Assembly: GCF_900167435.1 (NCBI RefSeq) | Contig: NZ_FUWS01000001.1 | Coordinates: forward strand, 249,295-313,294 | DNA length: 64,000 nucleotides | Source of the DNA: Marinactinospora thermotolerans DSM 45154 | GTDB taxonomy: Bacteria; Actinomycetota; Actinomycetes; Streptosporangiales; Streptosporangiaceae | Direction of reading: 5' to 3' | Shown: positions 35,412 to 44,082 of the stretch, in pieces | Numbering within the stretch: position 1 is the first letter of the stretch | Layout of the letters: the number at the start of each line of letters is the position of its first letter | Translations under genes and position numbers: made by a program | Notes under the pieces: model-generated | Told to the model about the DNA's origin: nothing | Databases searched by the model: none | The model's input: only the letters and a program-made list of their open reading frames with translations

Positions 35412-35508
35412 TTGACTCTCTGACACGTTGGACATATTGGCGCGCCAAGACGGCGGACTTCCCAAGCCGCCGCGTGCCTGACGTCTTGGAAGGGAGGGAG
35501 GTGCCCTC
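35412..35508 (+). promoter_or_regulatory. Sigma-factor promoter and structured 5' leader
   Basis: TTGACT (35412-35417) and TATTGG (35435-35440) are spaced 17 bases apart and suit a principal sigma factor. The leader then holds an outer stem CCAAGACG (35445-35452) with CGTCTTGG (35482-35489) enclosing an inner GCGG/CCGC stem (35453-35456 with 35467-35470). The ribosome site GGGAGGGAGG begins two bases after the outer stem. Confidence 0.6.
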
Positions 35509-36822
35509 ATGTCGCGCACTGCCCTGGCCACTTCTCCCACGGTGGCGGACACCGCAGCCGACAACGCCGCGTCGGCCGCTCTCAACGAGCTGATCACGCG
35601 GGGGCGCTCCCAGGGGCATCTGTCCCTTGCGGAGCTCCGTGACGCGTTCTCCTCGGCCGGCATCAGCCCGGCCGACGGCCGCTCCATCCTGCGCGAACTC
35701 ACCGACTCCGGCGTGCGCCTCGCCAACGGGGACGACCGTTCCACCGACGCGGTGGACCCCGACGCCGACGACGAGGCGCTCGAGGAGGCCCTCGACACCA
35801 ACGGGCCCGCACCGGCCGTCTCCAGGACCCGTAGGTCCAAGACCGCCTCCGCCGATTCGGAGGCCCCCGAGGCCGACCTGGACGACCAGTCCCCCGCCAT
35901 GGGCGACTCCGTCCACACCTACCTCAAGGCCATCGGCCGGCGCCAGCTGCTCACCGCCGAGCAGGAGGTCGACCTCGCCAAGCGGATCGAGGCGGGCCTG
36001 TACGCCGAGTACCGGCTCGGCCTGCTCGACGGCGCCCCCGAGCCCACCGACCTCGACGACACCGAGCGCGAGGATCTGGAGTGGATCGCCGAGGATGGCC
36101 GTAGGGCCAAGGCGCACATGTTGGAGGCCAATCTCCGCCTGGTCGTCTCGGTCGCCAAGAAGTACAGCGACCGTGGCATGTCGCTGCTCGACGTCGTGCA
36201 GGAGGGCAACCTCGGCCTGATCCGCGCGGTCGAGAAGTTCGACTACGCCAAGGGCTACAAGTTCTCCACCTACGCCATGTGGTGGATCCGCCAGGCCATC
36301 CAGCGTGGCTTCGCCGACTCCGCGCGCACCATCCGGCTGCCCGTCCACGTGCTGGAGCTGCTCAGCAAGGTCAGCCGGCTCGAGCGCGACATGCACCAGA
36401 CCCTCGGGCGTGAGCCCACCCCCGAGGAGCTGGCACACGAGCTGGACAAGACACCCGCCCAGATCGAGGAGTTGCTGCGGGTCACCCGTCAGCCCATCAG
36501 CCTCGACTCCACGATCGGCGAGGACGGCGAGACCCGCATCGGCGACCTCATCGAGGACATCGACGCCTCCGAGGCCTCCGAGGTCGTCGACCGCCAGTTG
36601 ATGGCCGACCAGCTCCGGCGGGCGCTGGACGACCTGGAGCCGCGCGAGGCGACGATCATGTCCCTGCGCTTCGGCCTGATGGACGGACGTCCGCGCACCC
36701 TGGACGAGATCGGCAAGCACCTCGGTCTCACCCGTGAGCGCATCCGCCAGTTGGAGAAGCAGTCGCTGTCCAAGCTGCGCCACCCCAGCCGCGCCCAGCA
36801 GCTGCTGGACTTCGCCAGCTGA
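35509..36822 (+). CDS. Sigma-70 family RNA polymerase sigma factor (group 1/2)
   Basis: A 437-residue sigma factor with regions 1.2 to 4. Region 1.2 is DSVHTYLKAIGRRQLLTAEQEVDLAKRIEAG; region 2 has LRLVVSVAKKYSDRGMSLLDVVQEGN and the promoter-melting segment KGYKFSTYAMWWIRQAI; region 3 begins RTIRLPVHVLE; region 4 has the HTH TLDEIGKHLGLTRERIRQLE. The N-terminal 80 residues resemble region 1.1, then an acidic linker. It shares HrdB-like order but YAMWW and the DFAS C-terminus are closer to group 2 (SigB/HrdA-like) proteins, so I cannot say whether it is the essential sigma factor. A structured leader precedes it. Confidence 0.9.
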   Translation: MSRTALATSPTVADTAADNAASAALNELITRGRSQGHLSLAELRDAFSSAGISPADGRSILRELTDSGVRLANGDDRSTDAVDPDADDEALEEALDTNGPAPAVSRTRRSKTASADSEAPEADLDDQSPAMGDSVHTYLKAIGRRQLLTAEQEVDLAKRIEAGLYAEYRLGLLDGAPEPTDLDDTEREDLEWIAEDGRRAKAHMLEANLRLVVSVAKKYSDRGMSLLDVVQEGNLGLIRAVEKFDYAKGYKFSTYAMWWIRQAIQRGFADSARTIRLPVHVLELLSKVSRLERDMHQTLGREPTPEELAHELDKTPAQIEELLRVTRQPISLDSTIGEDGETRIGDLIEDIDASEASEVVDRQLMADQLRRALDDLEPREATIMSLRFGLMDGRPRTLDEIGKHLGLTRERIRQLEKQSLSKLRHPSRAQQLLDFAS

Positions 36823-36859
36823 TCCGCGCGGGGCACCCCCGCACCGGCGCGCCGCACCA

Positions 36860-36907
36860 GGCCCCGTACCCGCCACCCACCGGTGGCCGGTGCGGGGCCG
36901 TTCGTCT
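36860..36907 (+). terminator. Terminator-like hairpin after the sigma gene
   Basis: GGCCCCG (36860-36866) pairs with CGGGGCC (36893-36899), with further inner pairing, followed by GTTCGTCTTTC. Confidence 0.55.
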
Positions 36908-36996
36908 TTCGCGGGCCCCGAGGCGCAGGCGGCGGGGCCGGCGCGCTGTGGCGCGGCGACGCCTCTCCGAACGGCCCCACAGCGGCGGGACGTCCC

Positions 36997-37368
36997 TCAG
37001 TCGCGTCCGCGCAGGGCGGCCGAGACGATGCGCAGCGCCTCGTCGGCGTCCAGCCCCAGCCGGGAGATGACGTCGGCGTAGGCGCGGGCGGCGGCCAGCG
37101 CCTCGGTGCGCTGCCGGTCTCCGCCGGCCGCGACGAAGGTCCCCGACCTGCCGCGTGTCTCGACGATGCCGGCCTGTTCCAGCTCGCGGTAGGCGCGTGC
37201 CGCGGTGTTGACCGCGACCGACAGTTCCTCGGCGAGCGCGCGTACGGTCGGCAGCTTGAACCCGACGGGCAGTTCGCCGTTGGCCGCGGCCTGCGCGATG
37301 GCGCTTCTGATCTGTTCGTAGGGAGGGACCTTCGACGCGGCGTCGATGTGGACGAACTCCGACGTCAT
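36997..37368 (-). CDS. GntR-family regulator (YtrA-like)
   Basis: A 123-residue regulator of the short YtrA type. The winged helix fills residues about 13-78: VPPYEQIRSAIAQAAANGEL, KLPTVRALAEELSVAVNTAARAYRELEQAGIVETRGRSGTFV. Only about 40 residues follow, too few for an effector-binding domain. YtrA-like regulators commonly control adjacent ABC transporters, but none is adjacent here. GGGGAG precedes the ATG. It is convergent with the sigma gene. Confidence 0.88.
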   Translation of the reverse strand: MTSEFVHIDAASKVPPYEQIRSAIAQAAANGELPVGFKLPTVRALAEELSVAVNTAARAYRELEQAGIVETRGRSGTFVAAGGDRQRTEALAAARAYADVISRLGLDADEALRIVSAALRGRD

Positions 37369-37489
37369 CGCTCCCCGTACTCCTCACCTGACATCACGCC
37401 ATCCACCCTGGGCGTGGTGGGCCTACTGTCGGAATACTGCCATCAACAGGCGGGTGCGCGCATCCGTGCCGCCTCCCGGGCGGGGTCGC

Positions 37490-37882
37490 TCAGGAGACGG
37501 GGCTGCGGGGCAGGCGCTCGATCCCGTGCAGGCGGTGGCGTTCGCGCAAGGTCAGCAGACGCTCGGCGAGCGCGGTGGCCTCCTTGACGGCCGGCCTGGC
37601 CATGGCGCGGCGTCGGTAGATCCGGTCGTCAAGGGCGCGCGGCCCCATAAGGGTGCGGCGCCGCGCGTAGGCGGCGCGCATGGCCTCGGTCAACGCCCCG
37701 TCCAGGGCCCTGCCGAGCCGGTGCAGCTCGCCGACGTCGGCACCGCGCCGCTGCGCGTCGTGTAGCGCGCGTTCGGCTTCGGCGGCGGCGTCCAGCAGTT
37801 CGGGCAGTCGCCCGGCGAGGGCGCGGTCCTCGTCGTGACGCTCACGCGCCTGCGGGCCGACCTTGCGCCCACCCAGTCTCAT
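37490..37882 (-). CDS. Hypothetical helical protein
   Basis: A 130-residue, arginine- and alanine-rich protein, predicted almost wholly helical (PELLDAAAEAERALHDAQRRG, LGRALDGALTEAMRAAYARRR, PAVKEATALAERLLTLRERHRL). The strong GGAGGGGAC before the ATG supports translation. It has no signal peptide, membrane segment or known motif. It lies 121 bases upstream of the gntR gene on the same strand and may share its transcript. Confidence 0.65.
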   Translation of the reverse strand: MRLGGRKVGPQARERHDEDRALAGRLPELLDAAAEAERALHDAQRRGADVGELHRLGRALDGALTEAMRAAYARRRTLMGPRALDDRIYRRRAMARPAVKEATALAERLLTLRERHRLHGIERLPRSPVS

Positions 37883-37995
37883 GTCCCCTCCCGGGAGGTC
37901 CGTGTGGTTACGGCGGTCGCGGCTGCGCCGCCGGCACTACTCTATGGGTGAGCCGGATCACTGTGGAGGGGCGGGTCGTCCCCGCGCCATCGCCT

Positions 37996-38006
37996 TTACA
38001 AAGTAA
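37996..38006. promoter_or_regulatory. TetR operator candidate
   Basis: TTAC-AAA-GTAA is a perfect inverted repeat in an AT-rich pocket (37994-38013), ending 15 bases before the tetR GTG. It would overlap the promoter and suit autorepression. Confidence 0.45.
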
Positions 38007-38021
38007 GTTTAAGATGGGCTG

Positions 38022-38693
38022 GTGAGCCGCAACAACGCCGGACTCAGCGCCGGGCGCATCATCACCGAAGCACTCAAGATCATCGACGGCCGGGGACTGA
38101 GCGGCCTGACCATGCGACGCCTCGGCGACGCGCTCCAGGTCGAGGCCATGGCCATCTACCACCACTTCCCCCTCGGCAAGGACCAGCTCTACGCCGCGAT
38201 CGTCGAGCACATCACCGACACCACCCGGCCCGTCGACGGGGACGCCCCCGCCGCGGGCGCGGCCGAGGAGGAGGCCGCGCCACGGGACGAGGAGCCCGGC
38301 GACGACCGCCCCTGGCAGGAGCGGTTGCGCTCCTGGGCCGAGGAGTACCGCGCCCGGCTGCTGCGCCACTCGGGGGCGCTACCGCTCATCGTCCACCGCA
38401 AGCCCGACAGCGCCTCGGCACTGCGCTCCCTGGAGGCCCACTACGCGGCCTTCGAGGAGGCGGGGCTGGACCGGGACGCGATCGCCCGCGCCGCGGCGGC
38501 GCTGGACGCCTACGTGACCGGAGCCGTCATCCACCAGGTGCGCGCCGAGGGCCGTCCCGGCCCCGCTCCCGCCTCGCTGGACGCCCGCCACCCGCACCTG
38601 GCCGAACTGGGCGACCCCGCCCCCGACTACGACGCCTGGTTCCTCGACGGCCTGGAGGCGCTCCTGGCCGGGTTGCGCCTCAGGTTCGGCTGA
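38022..38693 (+). CDS. TetR-family regulator (TetR_C type)
   Basis: A 223-residue repressor. The N-terminal HTH is LSAGRIITEALKIIDGRGLSGLTMRRLGDALQVEAMAIYHHF in two helices plus recognition helix, at about residues 8-49. An acidic, low-complexity insert (about 70-97) separates it from the ligand domain, which resembles the TetR_C tetracycline-repressor fold (RLRSWAEEYRARLLRHSGALPLI onward). No efflux gene adjoins it, so its target is unknown; the response regulator gene is convergent, six bases away. The GTG start follows an AT-rich operator-like element. Confidence 0.85.
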   Translation: MSRNNAGLSAGRIITEALKIIDGRGLSGLTMRRLGDALQVEAMAIYHHFPLGKDQLYAAIVEHITDTTRPVDGDAPAAGAAEEEAAPRDEEPGDDRPWQERLRSWAEEYRARLLRHSGALPLIVHRKPDSASALRSLEAHYAAFEEAGLDRDAIARAAAALDAYVTGAVIHQVRAEGRPGPAPASLDARHPHLAELGDPAPDYDAWFLDGLEALLAGLRLRFG

Positions 38694-38699
38694 CCCCGC

Positions 38700-39362
38700 T
38701 CACACCACGCCCAGCTCCTGGGCGAGGATCGCCGCCTGGACCCGGCTGCGCAGGTCCAGCTTGGCCAGGAGACGGCTGACATGGGTCTTGGTGGTGGTCT
38801 CGGTGATGCCCAGGCGCCGGGCGATCTGCTGGTTGGACAGCCCCTCCCCCACACAGGCCAGCACCTCGAGCTCCCGCGGGGTCAACGCGGCCAGCTCCGC
38901 CGGGGGCTGGGCCGCCTGTGGGGCCGGAGGGGCGACCGGGCTCCCGGCGAACTCCCGGATGAGGCGGCGGGTCACCGCGGGAGCGATCATCCCCTCGCCG
39001 CGCGCGACCAGGCGCACGGCCTCGACGAGTTCGTCGGCCTCGATGTTCTTCAACAGGAAGCCCGCCGCGCCGGCGCGCAGCGCCCCGAAGACGTACTCGT
39101 CGAGGTCGAACGTCGTCAGGATCAGCACGTCGACACCACTGCCGGCGAGGTCACGGGTGGCGGAGATGCCGTCCTTGCGCGGCATCCGCACGTCCATGAG
39201 CACCAGGTCGGGGCGCAGGCGCAACGCCGCGGCCACGGCCTCCTCGCCGTCGGCCGCCTCGGCGACCACCTCGATGCCGGGGGCCGAGTCCAAGATCATG
39301 ACCAGGCCCGATCTGACCGCCCACTGGTCTTCGGCCACGATCACCCGGACCGTCGGCCCCAT
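38700..39362 (-). CDS. NarL/FixJ-type response regulator
   Basis: A 220-residue response regulator. The receiver domain has the acidic pair E11-D12, phosphorylation site D57 (LVLMDVRMP), T in ILTTFD and K in FLLKN. A proline/alanine linker leads to a LuxR-type HTH at about 155-215 (LTPRELEVLACVGEGLSNQQIARRLGITETTTKTHVSRLL). I chose the ATG at 39362 because GGAGGGG lies six bases upstream; the in-frame ATG at 39380 has no ribosome site. Its partner kinase gene starts 41191 on the same strand, separated by a small gene on the opposite strand. Confidence 0.92.
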   Translation of the reverse strand: MGPTVRVIVAEDQWAVRSGLVMILDSAPGIEVVAEAADGEEAVAAALRLRPDLVLMDVRMPRKDGISATRDLAGSGVDVLILTTFDLDEYVFGALRAGAAGFLLKNIEADELVEAVRLVARGEGMIAPAVTRRLIREFAGSPVAPPAPQAAQPPAELAALTPRELEVLACVGEGLSNQQIARRLGITETTTKTHVSRLLAKLDLRSRVQAAILAQELGVV

Positions 39363-39465
39363 CTGCGTCCCCTCCGTCATGGCAGCAGCCTACGAGGCCG
39401 TGACAGCGAGCCGGGGAGGGTAGGGGGATAGGACGCAGCGGAACGACGGCCTGAGGGGAGCGGGG

Positions 39466-39762
39466 ATGCCGACACGAGGTGAGCCGTCGGTCGCCGCATC
39501 CGGCGAGTGGCGGGACGAGGAGGGGGTGCGCCTCCCCGCGGGCGAGGCGCACGCCTGGTGGCCGGGTACCAACCAGACACTGTGCGGGCTGGCGCTGAGC
39601 AGGTCGCGGCTGCGCCGTTTCCACCACGTGCCCTGGCCCGACGTCTTCCCCGAGTCGGGCGGGGCCGCCGACGAGGTCCGCCGGGTGTGTCCCAGGTGCC
39701 GCGCCGCGGCCGGGGGGCGGCGCCCGGGCCGCCGCTGGAGCCGCGTCTCCCCACGCCCCTGA
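39466..39762 (+). CDS. Conserved hypothetical actinobacterial protein with CxxC
   Basis: A 98-residue protein. The central part, GVRLPAGEAHAWWPGTNQTLCGLALSRSRLRRFHHVPWPDV, ending in RRVCPRCRAA, resembles a short conserved hypothetical family I recall from Streptomyces-like genomes; Cys residues at about 41, 74 and 77 might bind zinc. The C-terminus is a basic tail. The gene lies between, and opposite in direction to, a histidine kinase and its response regulator. Function is unknown. Confidence 0.6.
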   Translation: MPTRGEPSVAASGEWRDEEGVRLPAGEAHAWWPGTNQTLCGLALSRSRLRRFHHVPWPDVFPESGGAADEVRRVCPRCRAAAGGRRPGRRWSRVSPRP

Positions 39763-39925
39763 CCCCGCGCTCCGCCGCCGTCCTGGCCGCCTCCCAACGT
39801 CCTGATGTCCACGACGTGGCCGGGCCGCAGGCGGGCGGCCCGCCGGTCCTGCCGGCGAAACGCCGACAGCGTCCCCCGGCCCGTCCGGCCCCGGCGGCGA
39901 GGGGCGGCAAGCCGCCCGGGCCGGG

Positions 39926-41191
39926 CTAGCCCTGCCACGGCTCCACCGGCAGGACCGCGCGCACCCGCCAACGCCGCCCGTCGACCGGTCCGGCGCTGAA
40001 GGTCCCGCCGAGCAGGGTCGCCCTCTCACGCATCCCCGTCAGGCCGGTCCCGGCCCCCAGGTCGCCGCGTTCGACGACCGTCCCTTCGGCCGGCAGGCCG
40101 TTCTCCACGGTGAGCACGAGCCGGCCCCCTTCTTCCGCCACCGCCGCCACGCTCGGCCGCTCCACCGTGACCTCGACCTGTTTGGGGTCGGCGTAGCGCA
40201 GCGCGTTGGTCAGCGACTCCTGCACGATCCGGTAGGCCGCCGCGTCCACCTGGACCGGCAACGGGACGGACGGGCCGGACTCGGTCAGGGTGACCTCCAG
40301 GCCGGCGCGGCGGACGGTGTCGACCAGACGTTCCACCTCGGCCAGCCGGGGGGTGACCCGCTCCAGGTCGGGATTGTCGTCGGAGCGCAGGACGCCGATC
40401 ATCCGGCGCATCTCCGCGAGCCCCTGCACGCTGCTGTCGCGCACCACCCCGAGGACCCGACGCACCACCTCGGGGTCGAACTCGCGCATCGACAGCGCGG
40501 CGGTCGACTGCACCGCGACCGCGCTGAGGTGGTTGGCGATGACGTCGTGCAGTTCCCTGGCCATGCGCCCGCGTTCCTCCGCGATCGCGTTGATCCGGTC
40601 GAGCTCGGCCATGCGCTCGATCTGGCGGGCCCGCTGGCGTTCCAGGTCGGCGCGCAGCCGGTGCTCCCGGATGCTCAGCCCGCTGATGGCGGGGGTGGTG
40701 AACATGAGGACGTACAGCCCGAGCAGCTGCAACAGGGTGAGCAGCCCTCCCACCAGGAACCCGCGCAGCAGCAGGTACCCGGCCACCACGACCACCAGGG
40801 CGTTGCCCACGAGGACGATGGCGAAGGCGACCAGCGCGAGACGCCGGCGCCCCCACGCCCCGACCGCGTAGAGCAGGTCGCCGTAGATGATGGGCGTCGA
40901 GGAGGAGGGGCCGAGGAACACGATCTCGACCACCAGGACGACCGTGCCCAGCAGCAGCCCCCGTCCCGGAGCCGCCCGGCGTACCAGCAGCGCGACGCAG
41001 ACGAGGAGCAGCGTCACGAGCAGCCAGCGCGGATCGACCCCACCGCGGTGGACGTAGGCGCCCACCCCCCACAGCAGCAGGCCGAGCCCTAGATGGGCGC
41101 CGGCCCACAACGTACTGCCAAGGTAGAGGCGGCCGCCCAGGATCCGCCGGTCCAGGGTCTCACGCCACGGAAGTCGCCACACGGTTCCCAT
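39926..41191 (-). CDS. Two-component sensor histidine kinase (HisKA_3 type)
   Basis: A 421-residue membrane kinase. Residues about 20-170 hold four to six hydrophobic segments with very short outer loops, so it probably senses a membrane or intramembrane signal. The dimerisation/phosphoacceptor region is ERGRMARELHDVIANHLSAV with H215, followed by the HATPase domain (YRIVQESLTNALRYA, GLPAEG, GTGLTGMRERATLLGG). It is the natural partner of the LuxR-type regulator at 38700-39362. I chose the ATG at 41189-41191 over an upstream start at 41299, which overlaps the divergent membrane-protein gene. Confidence 0.92.
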   Translation of the reverse strand: MGTVWRLPWRETLDRRILGGRLYLGSTLWAGAHLGLGLLLWGVGAYVHRGGVDPRWLLVTLLLVCVALLVRRAAPGRGLLLGTVVLVVEIVFLGPSSSTPIIYGDLLYAVGAWGRRRLALVAFAIVLVGNALVVVVAGYLLLRGFLVGGLLTLLQLLGLYVLMFTTPAISGLSIREHRLRADLERQRARQIERMAELDRINAIAEERGRMARELHDVIANHLSAVAVQSTAALSMREFDPEVVRRVLGVVRDSSVQGLAEMRRMIGVLRSDDNPDLERVTPRLAEVERLVDTVRRAGLEVTLTESGPSVPLPVQVDAAAYRIVQESLTNALRYADPKQVEVTVERPSVAAVAEEGGRLVLTVENGLPAEGTVVERGDLGAGTGLTGMRERATLLGGTFSAGPVDGRRWRVRAVLPVEPWQG

Positions 41192-41322
41192 CTCAGCATG
41201 GCGGCGACGCACCCGCCTACTTCGAAGGTCGTAGCCGCTCTCCTCAGCGCGGGCGATGCTCCACGAGGGGCCCGCGGGCCATGCTGAAGGCCGACACACC
41301 GAACGTGGACAAGGGAACCGTG

Positions 41323-41901
41323 ATGATCGTCGCGTTCATCCTGGCCTGTGAGGCCGCCTTCTGGGTGCTGCTCCTGGGAGGGCTGGCCGCCCGCTACCTG
41401 CTGCGCGCGCGGCGGCTCAGTTCGGCGCTGCTGCTGAGCCTGCCCCTGCTGGACGTGGTGCTGCTCGCCGCGATCGCGTTGCACCTCCACCATGGCGGTA
41501 CGGCCGAGTTCGGGCACGGCCTCGGCGCGCTCTATCTGGGCTTCACCGTGGCCTACGGACACTCGATGGTCCGCTGGGCCGACGCCAGGTTCGCCCACCG
41601 CTTCGCCGGCGCCCCGCTCCCGCCCCGGCCGCCGCAGCGCGGGTGGGCGCGGATCCGCTACGAGCTGGTCGGCTGGTGGCGCGGGATCCTGGCCTGCGCG
41701 ATCGGCGCCGGCGTGCTGTACGGGTTGACGGTCTTCGCCGGCGACCCCGCGCAGACGGAGGCGCTGAACCGCTTCTACCACCCCCTGGCCGTCTTCACCG
41801 TGATCAACACCGTGGTGACGGTGTGGGGCTGCCTGGAGGCCGGTACCGGCCGCGGCGAACCCTCCCGGGAGCAGACCCCCGACGTCGCCGGCCGTTCCTG
41901 A
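41323..41901 (+). CDS. Conserved membrane protein (YmcC-like)
   Basis: A 192-residue integral membrane protein with about four to five hydrophobic segments (MIVAFILACEAAFWVLLLGGLAARYLL begins the first). The conserved patterns YLGFTVAYGHSMVRWADARFAHRFAG and a proline-rich cytoplasmic loop are shared with an uncharacterised family I recall as YmcC-like in Bacillus; that family name is from memory. AAGGGA precedes the ATG at 41323. It is divergent from the histidine kinase and could be a signal partner, but this is conjecture. Confidence 0.7.
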   Translation: MIVAFILACEAAFWVLLLGGLAARYLLRARRLSSALLLSLPLLDVVLLAAIALHLHHGGTAEFGHGLGALYLGFTVAYGHSMVRWADARFAHRFAGAPLPPRPPQRGWARIRYELVGWWRGILACAIGAGVLYGLTVFAGDPAQTEALNRFYHPLAVFTVINTVVTVWGCLEAGTGRGEPSREQTPDVAGRS

Positions 41902-41918
41902 GGCGAGCGCGCCCCGGC

Positions 41919-42575
41919 TCAGTCCACCACGACGACGTCGATGCGGGCGGGCCCGTGCGGCCCCGCGACCGCGGCCTGGTCGATGGCGGTGGTGCGGGTG
42001 GTCCCGGTGAGCCACACCGTGGAGCGCAGCGGATCGAGCCGCTCCAGTGCCTCGGCCACGGTGGGCACGATCCTGCGGGACTCCACCACGCACAGGTGGT
42101 GGGCCGGCAGCAGGGCGAGAGCCTTGCGCCCCTGCCGCGGACCTCCGTCCAGCACCAGGGTCCCGGTCTCGGCGACCGCGACCGCGCAGCCGGTCACCGC
42201 CGCCCCCGCGGCCTCGATCGCGCGCACCGACAGGCTTCCGGGGGGATCGTCCCGGGTGATCCACACCCCGTCGAGTTCGCTGAGCCACAGCGCCGACAGG
42301 TCGCGCGGCACCGCGATGCGCCGGACGCCGTTGGCCCACAACGACGAGGCGACGACCCGTGGCAGGTCGTCGGGGTCCGCCACGTGCTGTACCCCGACGC
42401 CGCGGGCGGCCAGGCGCTCGATGAACCCCGCGACCGCGTCACCGGACGCGGTGCCGGCACCGCCCCCGCCGGCGGCCCGCTCACGGCCGAACGTCTCGAC
42501 GTGTCCGGCCCCCGCGACCACGCCGGCCTGACGGACGCGCGCCAGGATCTCGGCCCGTGCCTGTCCGTCGCCCAT
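41919..42575 (-). CDS. lutC: LutC/LUD-domain lactate utilisation protein C
   Basis: Third subunit of the LutABC L-lactate oxidation complex. The 218-residue protein has the LUD domain in its second half: VAVAETGTLVLDGGPRQGRKALALLPAHHLCVVESRRIV and the C-terminal LTGTTRTTAIDQAAVAGPHGPARIDVVVVD. GGGAGGTGA precedes the ATG. It is last in the operon, four bases after lutB. The protein carries no iron-sulfur motif, as expected. Confidence 0.9.
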   Translation of the reverse strand: MGDGQARAEILARVRQAGVVAGAGHVETFGRERAAGGGGAGTASGDAVAGFIERLAARGVGVQHVADPDDLPRVVASSLWANGVRRIAVPRDLSALWLSELDGVWITRDDPPGSLSVRAIEAAGAAVTGCAVAVAETGTLVLDGGPRQGRKALALLPAHHLCVVESRRIVPTVAEALERLDPLRSTVWLTGTTRTTAIDQAAVAGPHGPARIDVVVVD

Positions 42576-42579
42576 CGTC

Positions 42580-44079
42580 TCACCTCCCGTCTGCGGCCCG
42601 CCGTCTACGCCACCAGGCCCGGAAGGGCTCGGTGGGCGGCGCCGGCAGGTCCCTGGCCTCGGTCCAGCGGCCGAGCAGCCCCGGTAGCCGGCGGATGCGC
42701 CCGGCGCGGGCGAGCAGCCGCGCCCAGCGGATCGCGGTCGCCTGGGCCGCGGCGTAGCGGCGCTCGTCGCCGAGCACCCACTCGGCGCTGCGCATCGCCA
42801 CCGACTCGGGTGTCGGCACCGGGTTGGCCCGCCGTTCGTCGACGACACGTGCCCGCAGCTCCAGCAGCACCTCGGGAACGTCGACCCCGACCGGGCAGAC
42901 ATCCGCGCACGCGCCGCACAGCGTGGAGGCGAAGGGCAGCGACGCGGTGCGCGCCGTTGCCGTCCCCTCCAGGAGGGGCGTGAGCGCGGCGCCGATCGGA
43001 CCGGGACGCACCGAGCCGTAGGGGCGCGCGCCGACGCGCTCGAACACCGGGCATACGTCCAGGCAGGCGGTGCAGTGGACACAGCGCAGCGCGTCGCGTC
43101 CGGCGGGAGCGGCCAGGGCGCGCGAACGTCCGGCGTCGACGAGCACGACGTGCACGTCGCGTGGTCCGTCCCCGTCGCGGTCCGGCCCGCCCCATTCGGT
43201 GACAACGGGGACGAGCGGATCGCCGGTGGCCGAACGCGACCAGGTGCGCAGCAGCACGCCCAGGTCGGAGCGGGAGGCGACGATCTTGTCGATGCCGGCG
43301 ACCACGATGAGCGTGTCCGCCGACGTGGCCGCCATGCGGGCGTTGCCCTCGGTCTCCATCAGCACCACGCTCCCGGTCTCGGCGACCAGGAAGTTGGCCC
43401 CCGTGATCGCGACCGCGGTCTCCAGCAGCCGGTCGCGCAGATGGTCGCGCGCGGCCTCGACGAGGACGACCGGGTCGTCGGGGAGGTCGGAGGGCGCGCC
43501 GGGCAGGTGGCGCAGCAACGTCTCCCTGGCACGGGCGCGGTCGTGCCGGCCCGACGCCCGCGACTCGGCCGTGGGCGGGTCGTCGGCGAGCGCGGCGATC
43601 AGGTCGGCCAACGCGGACTCGTGCGGCCTGACACCCGCGCCGGCCAGGGCGCGGGCGACACCGGTCTCGCGCAGGGTGGCCGAGGAGGTGAGCACGGCGT
43701 CGCGGGCTCCGGTGCCCACGACCAGGTCCGTGACGATGCCGCGGACCTCCGCGGGGTCCCGTGCCCAGTGGACGCGGGTACCACGGGTCTCGGCCGCCTT
43801 CTCGAAGGACAGGAGGTGGTGTTCGAGGTCGGCCAGTGCCCGTTCGCGGGCTTCGCCCGCCTCGGCCCGCATGGCCTCCCAGGCGGGCTCCTCGGCGCGT
43901 CCCCGCGCCCTGCGGGCGCGCAGCCGCGCGCCCGCCTCGGCCCGCAACCGACGCGACCGGGTGTCCTCAAGCGTCTCGCGGGCGACGTCGGCGAAACGGG
44001 GCGGGCCCGGTGGACGCCGTTCGGCGCCGCGGCGCAGCAATTGGGCCCAGGGCAGGCGCTGATGGGTGGGACGCGGCAT
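42580..44079 (-). CDS. lutB: LutB iron-sulfur lactate utilisation protein B
   Basis: Iron-sulfur subunit of LutABC. The 499-residue protein has a LUD-type domain (VAITGANFLVAETGSVVLMETEGNARM) and two ferredoxin-type clusters: C333-x2-C336-x2-C339-x3-C343 and C388-x2-C391-x3-C395, then a C-terminal helical tail. The segment between about 125 and 170, usually a conserved KSKSMxTEE..HxN stretch, is replaced here by TSSATLRETGVARALAGAGV, a clear departure. The N-terminal 80 residues are unusually Arg/Ala-rich. It starts three bases after lutA stops and is probably translationally coupled. Confidence 0.9.
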   Translation of the reverse strand: MPRPTHQRLPWAQLLRRGAERRPPGPPRFADVARETLEDTRSRRLRAEAGARLRARRARGRAEEPAWEAMRAEAGEARERALADLEHHLLSFEKAAETRGTRVHWARDPAEVRGIVTDLVVGTGARDAVLTSSATLRETGVARALAGAGVRPHESALADLIAALADDPPTAESRASGRHDRARARETLLRHLPGAPSDLPDDPVVLVEAARDHLRDRLLETAVAITGANFLVAETGSVVLMETEGNARMAATSADTLIVVAGIDKIVASRSDLGVLLRTWSRSATGDPLVPVVTEWGGPDRDGDGPRDVHVVLVDAGRSRALAAPAGRDALRCVHCTACLDVCPVFERVGARPYGSVRPGPIGAALTPLLEGTATARTASLPFASTLCGACADVCPVGVDVPEVLLELRARVVDERRANPVPTPESVAMRSAEWVLGDERRYAAAQATAIRWARLLARAGRIRRLPGLLGRWTEARDLPAPPTEPFRAWWRRRRAADGR

Positions 44080-44082
44080 CGC

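Noticed and set aside
39926-40000. Overlap of proline-rich plus-strand frame with the histidine kinase end
   Set aside because: The frame at 39507-39929 is out of frame with the conserved 98-residue protein and has low-complexity composition.
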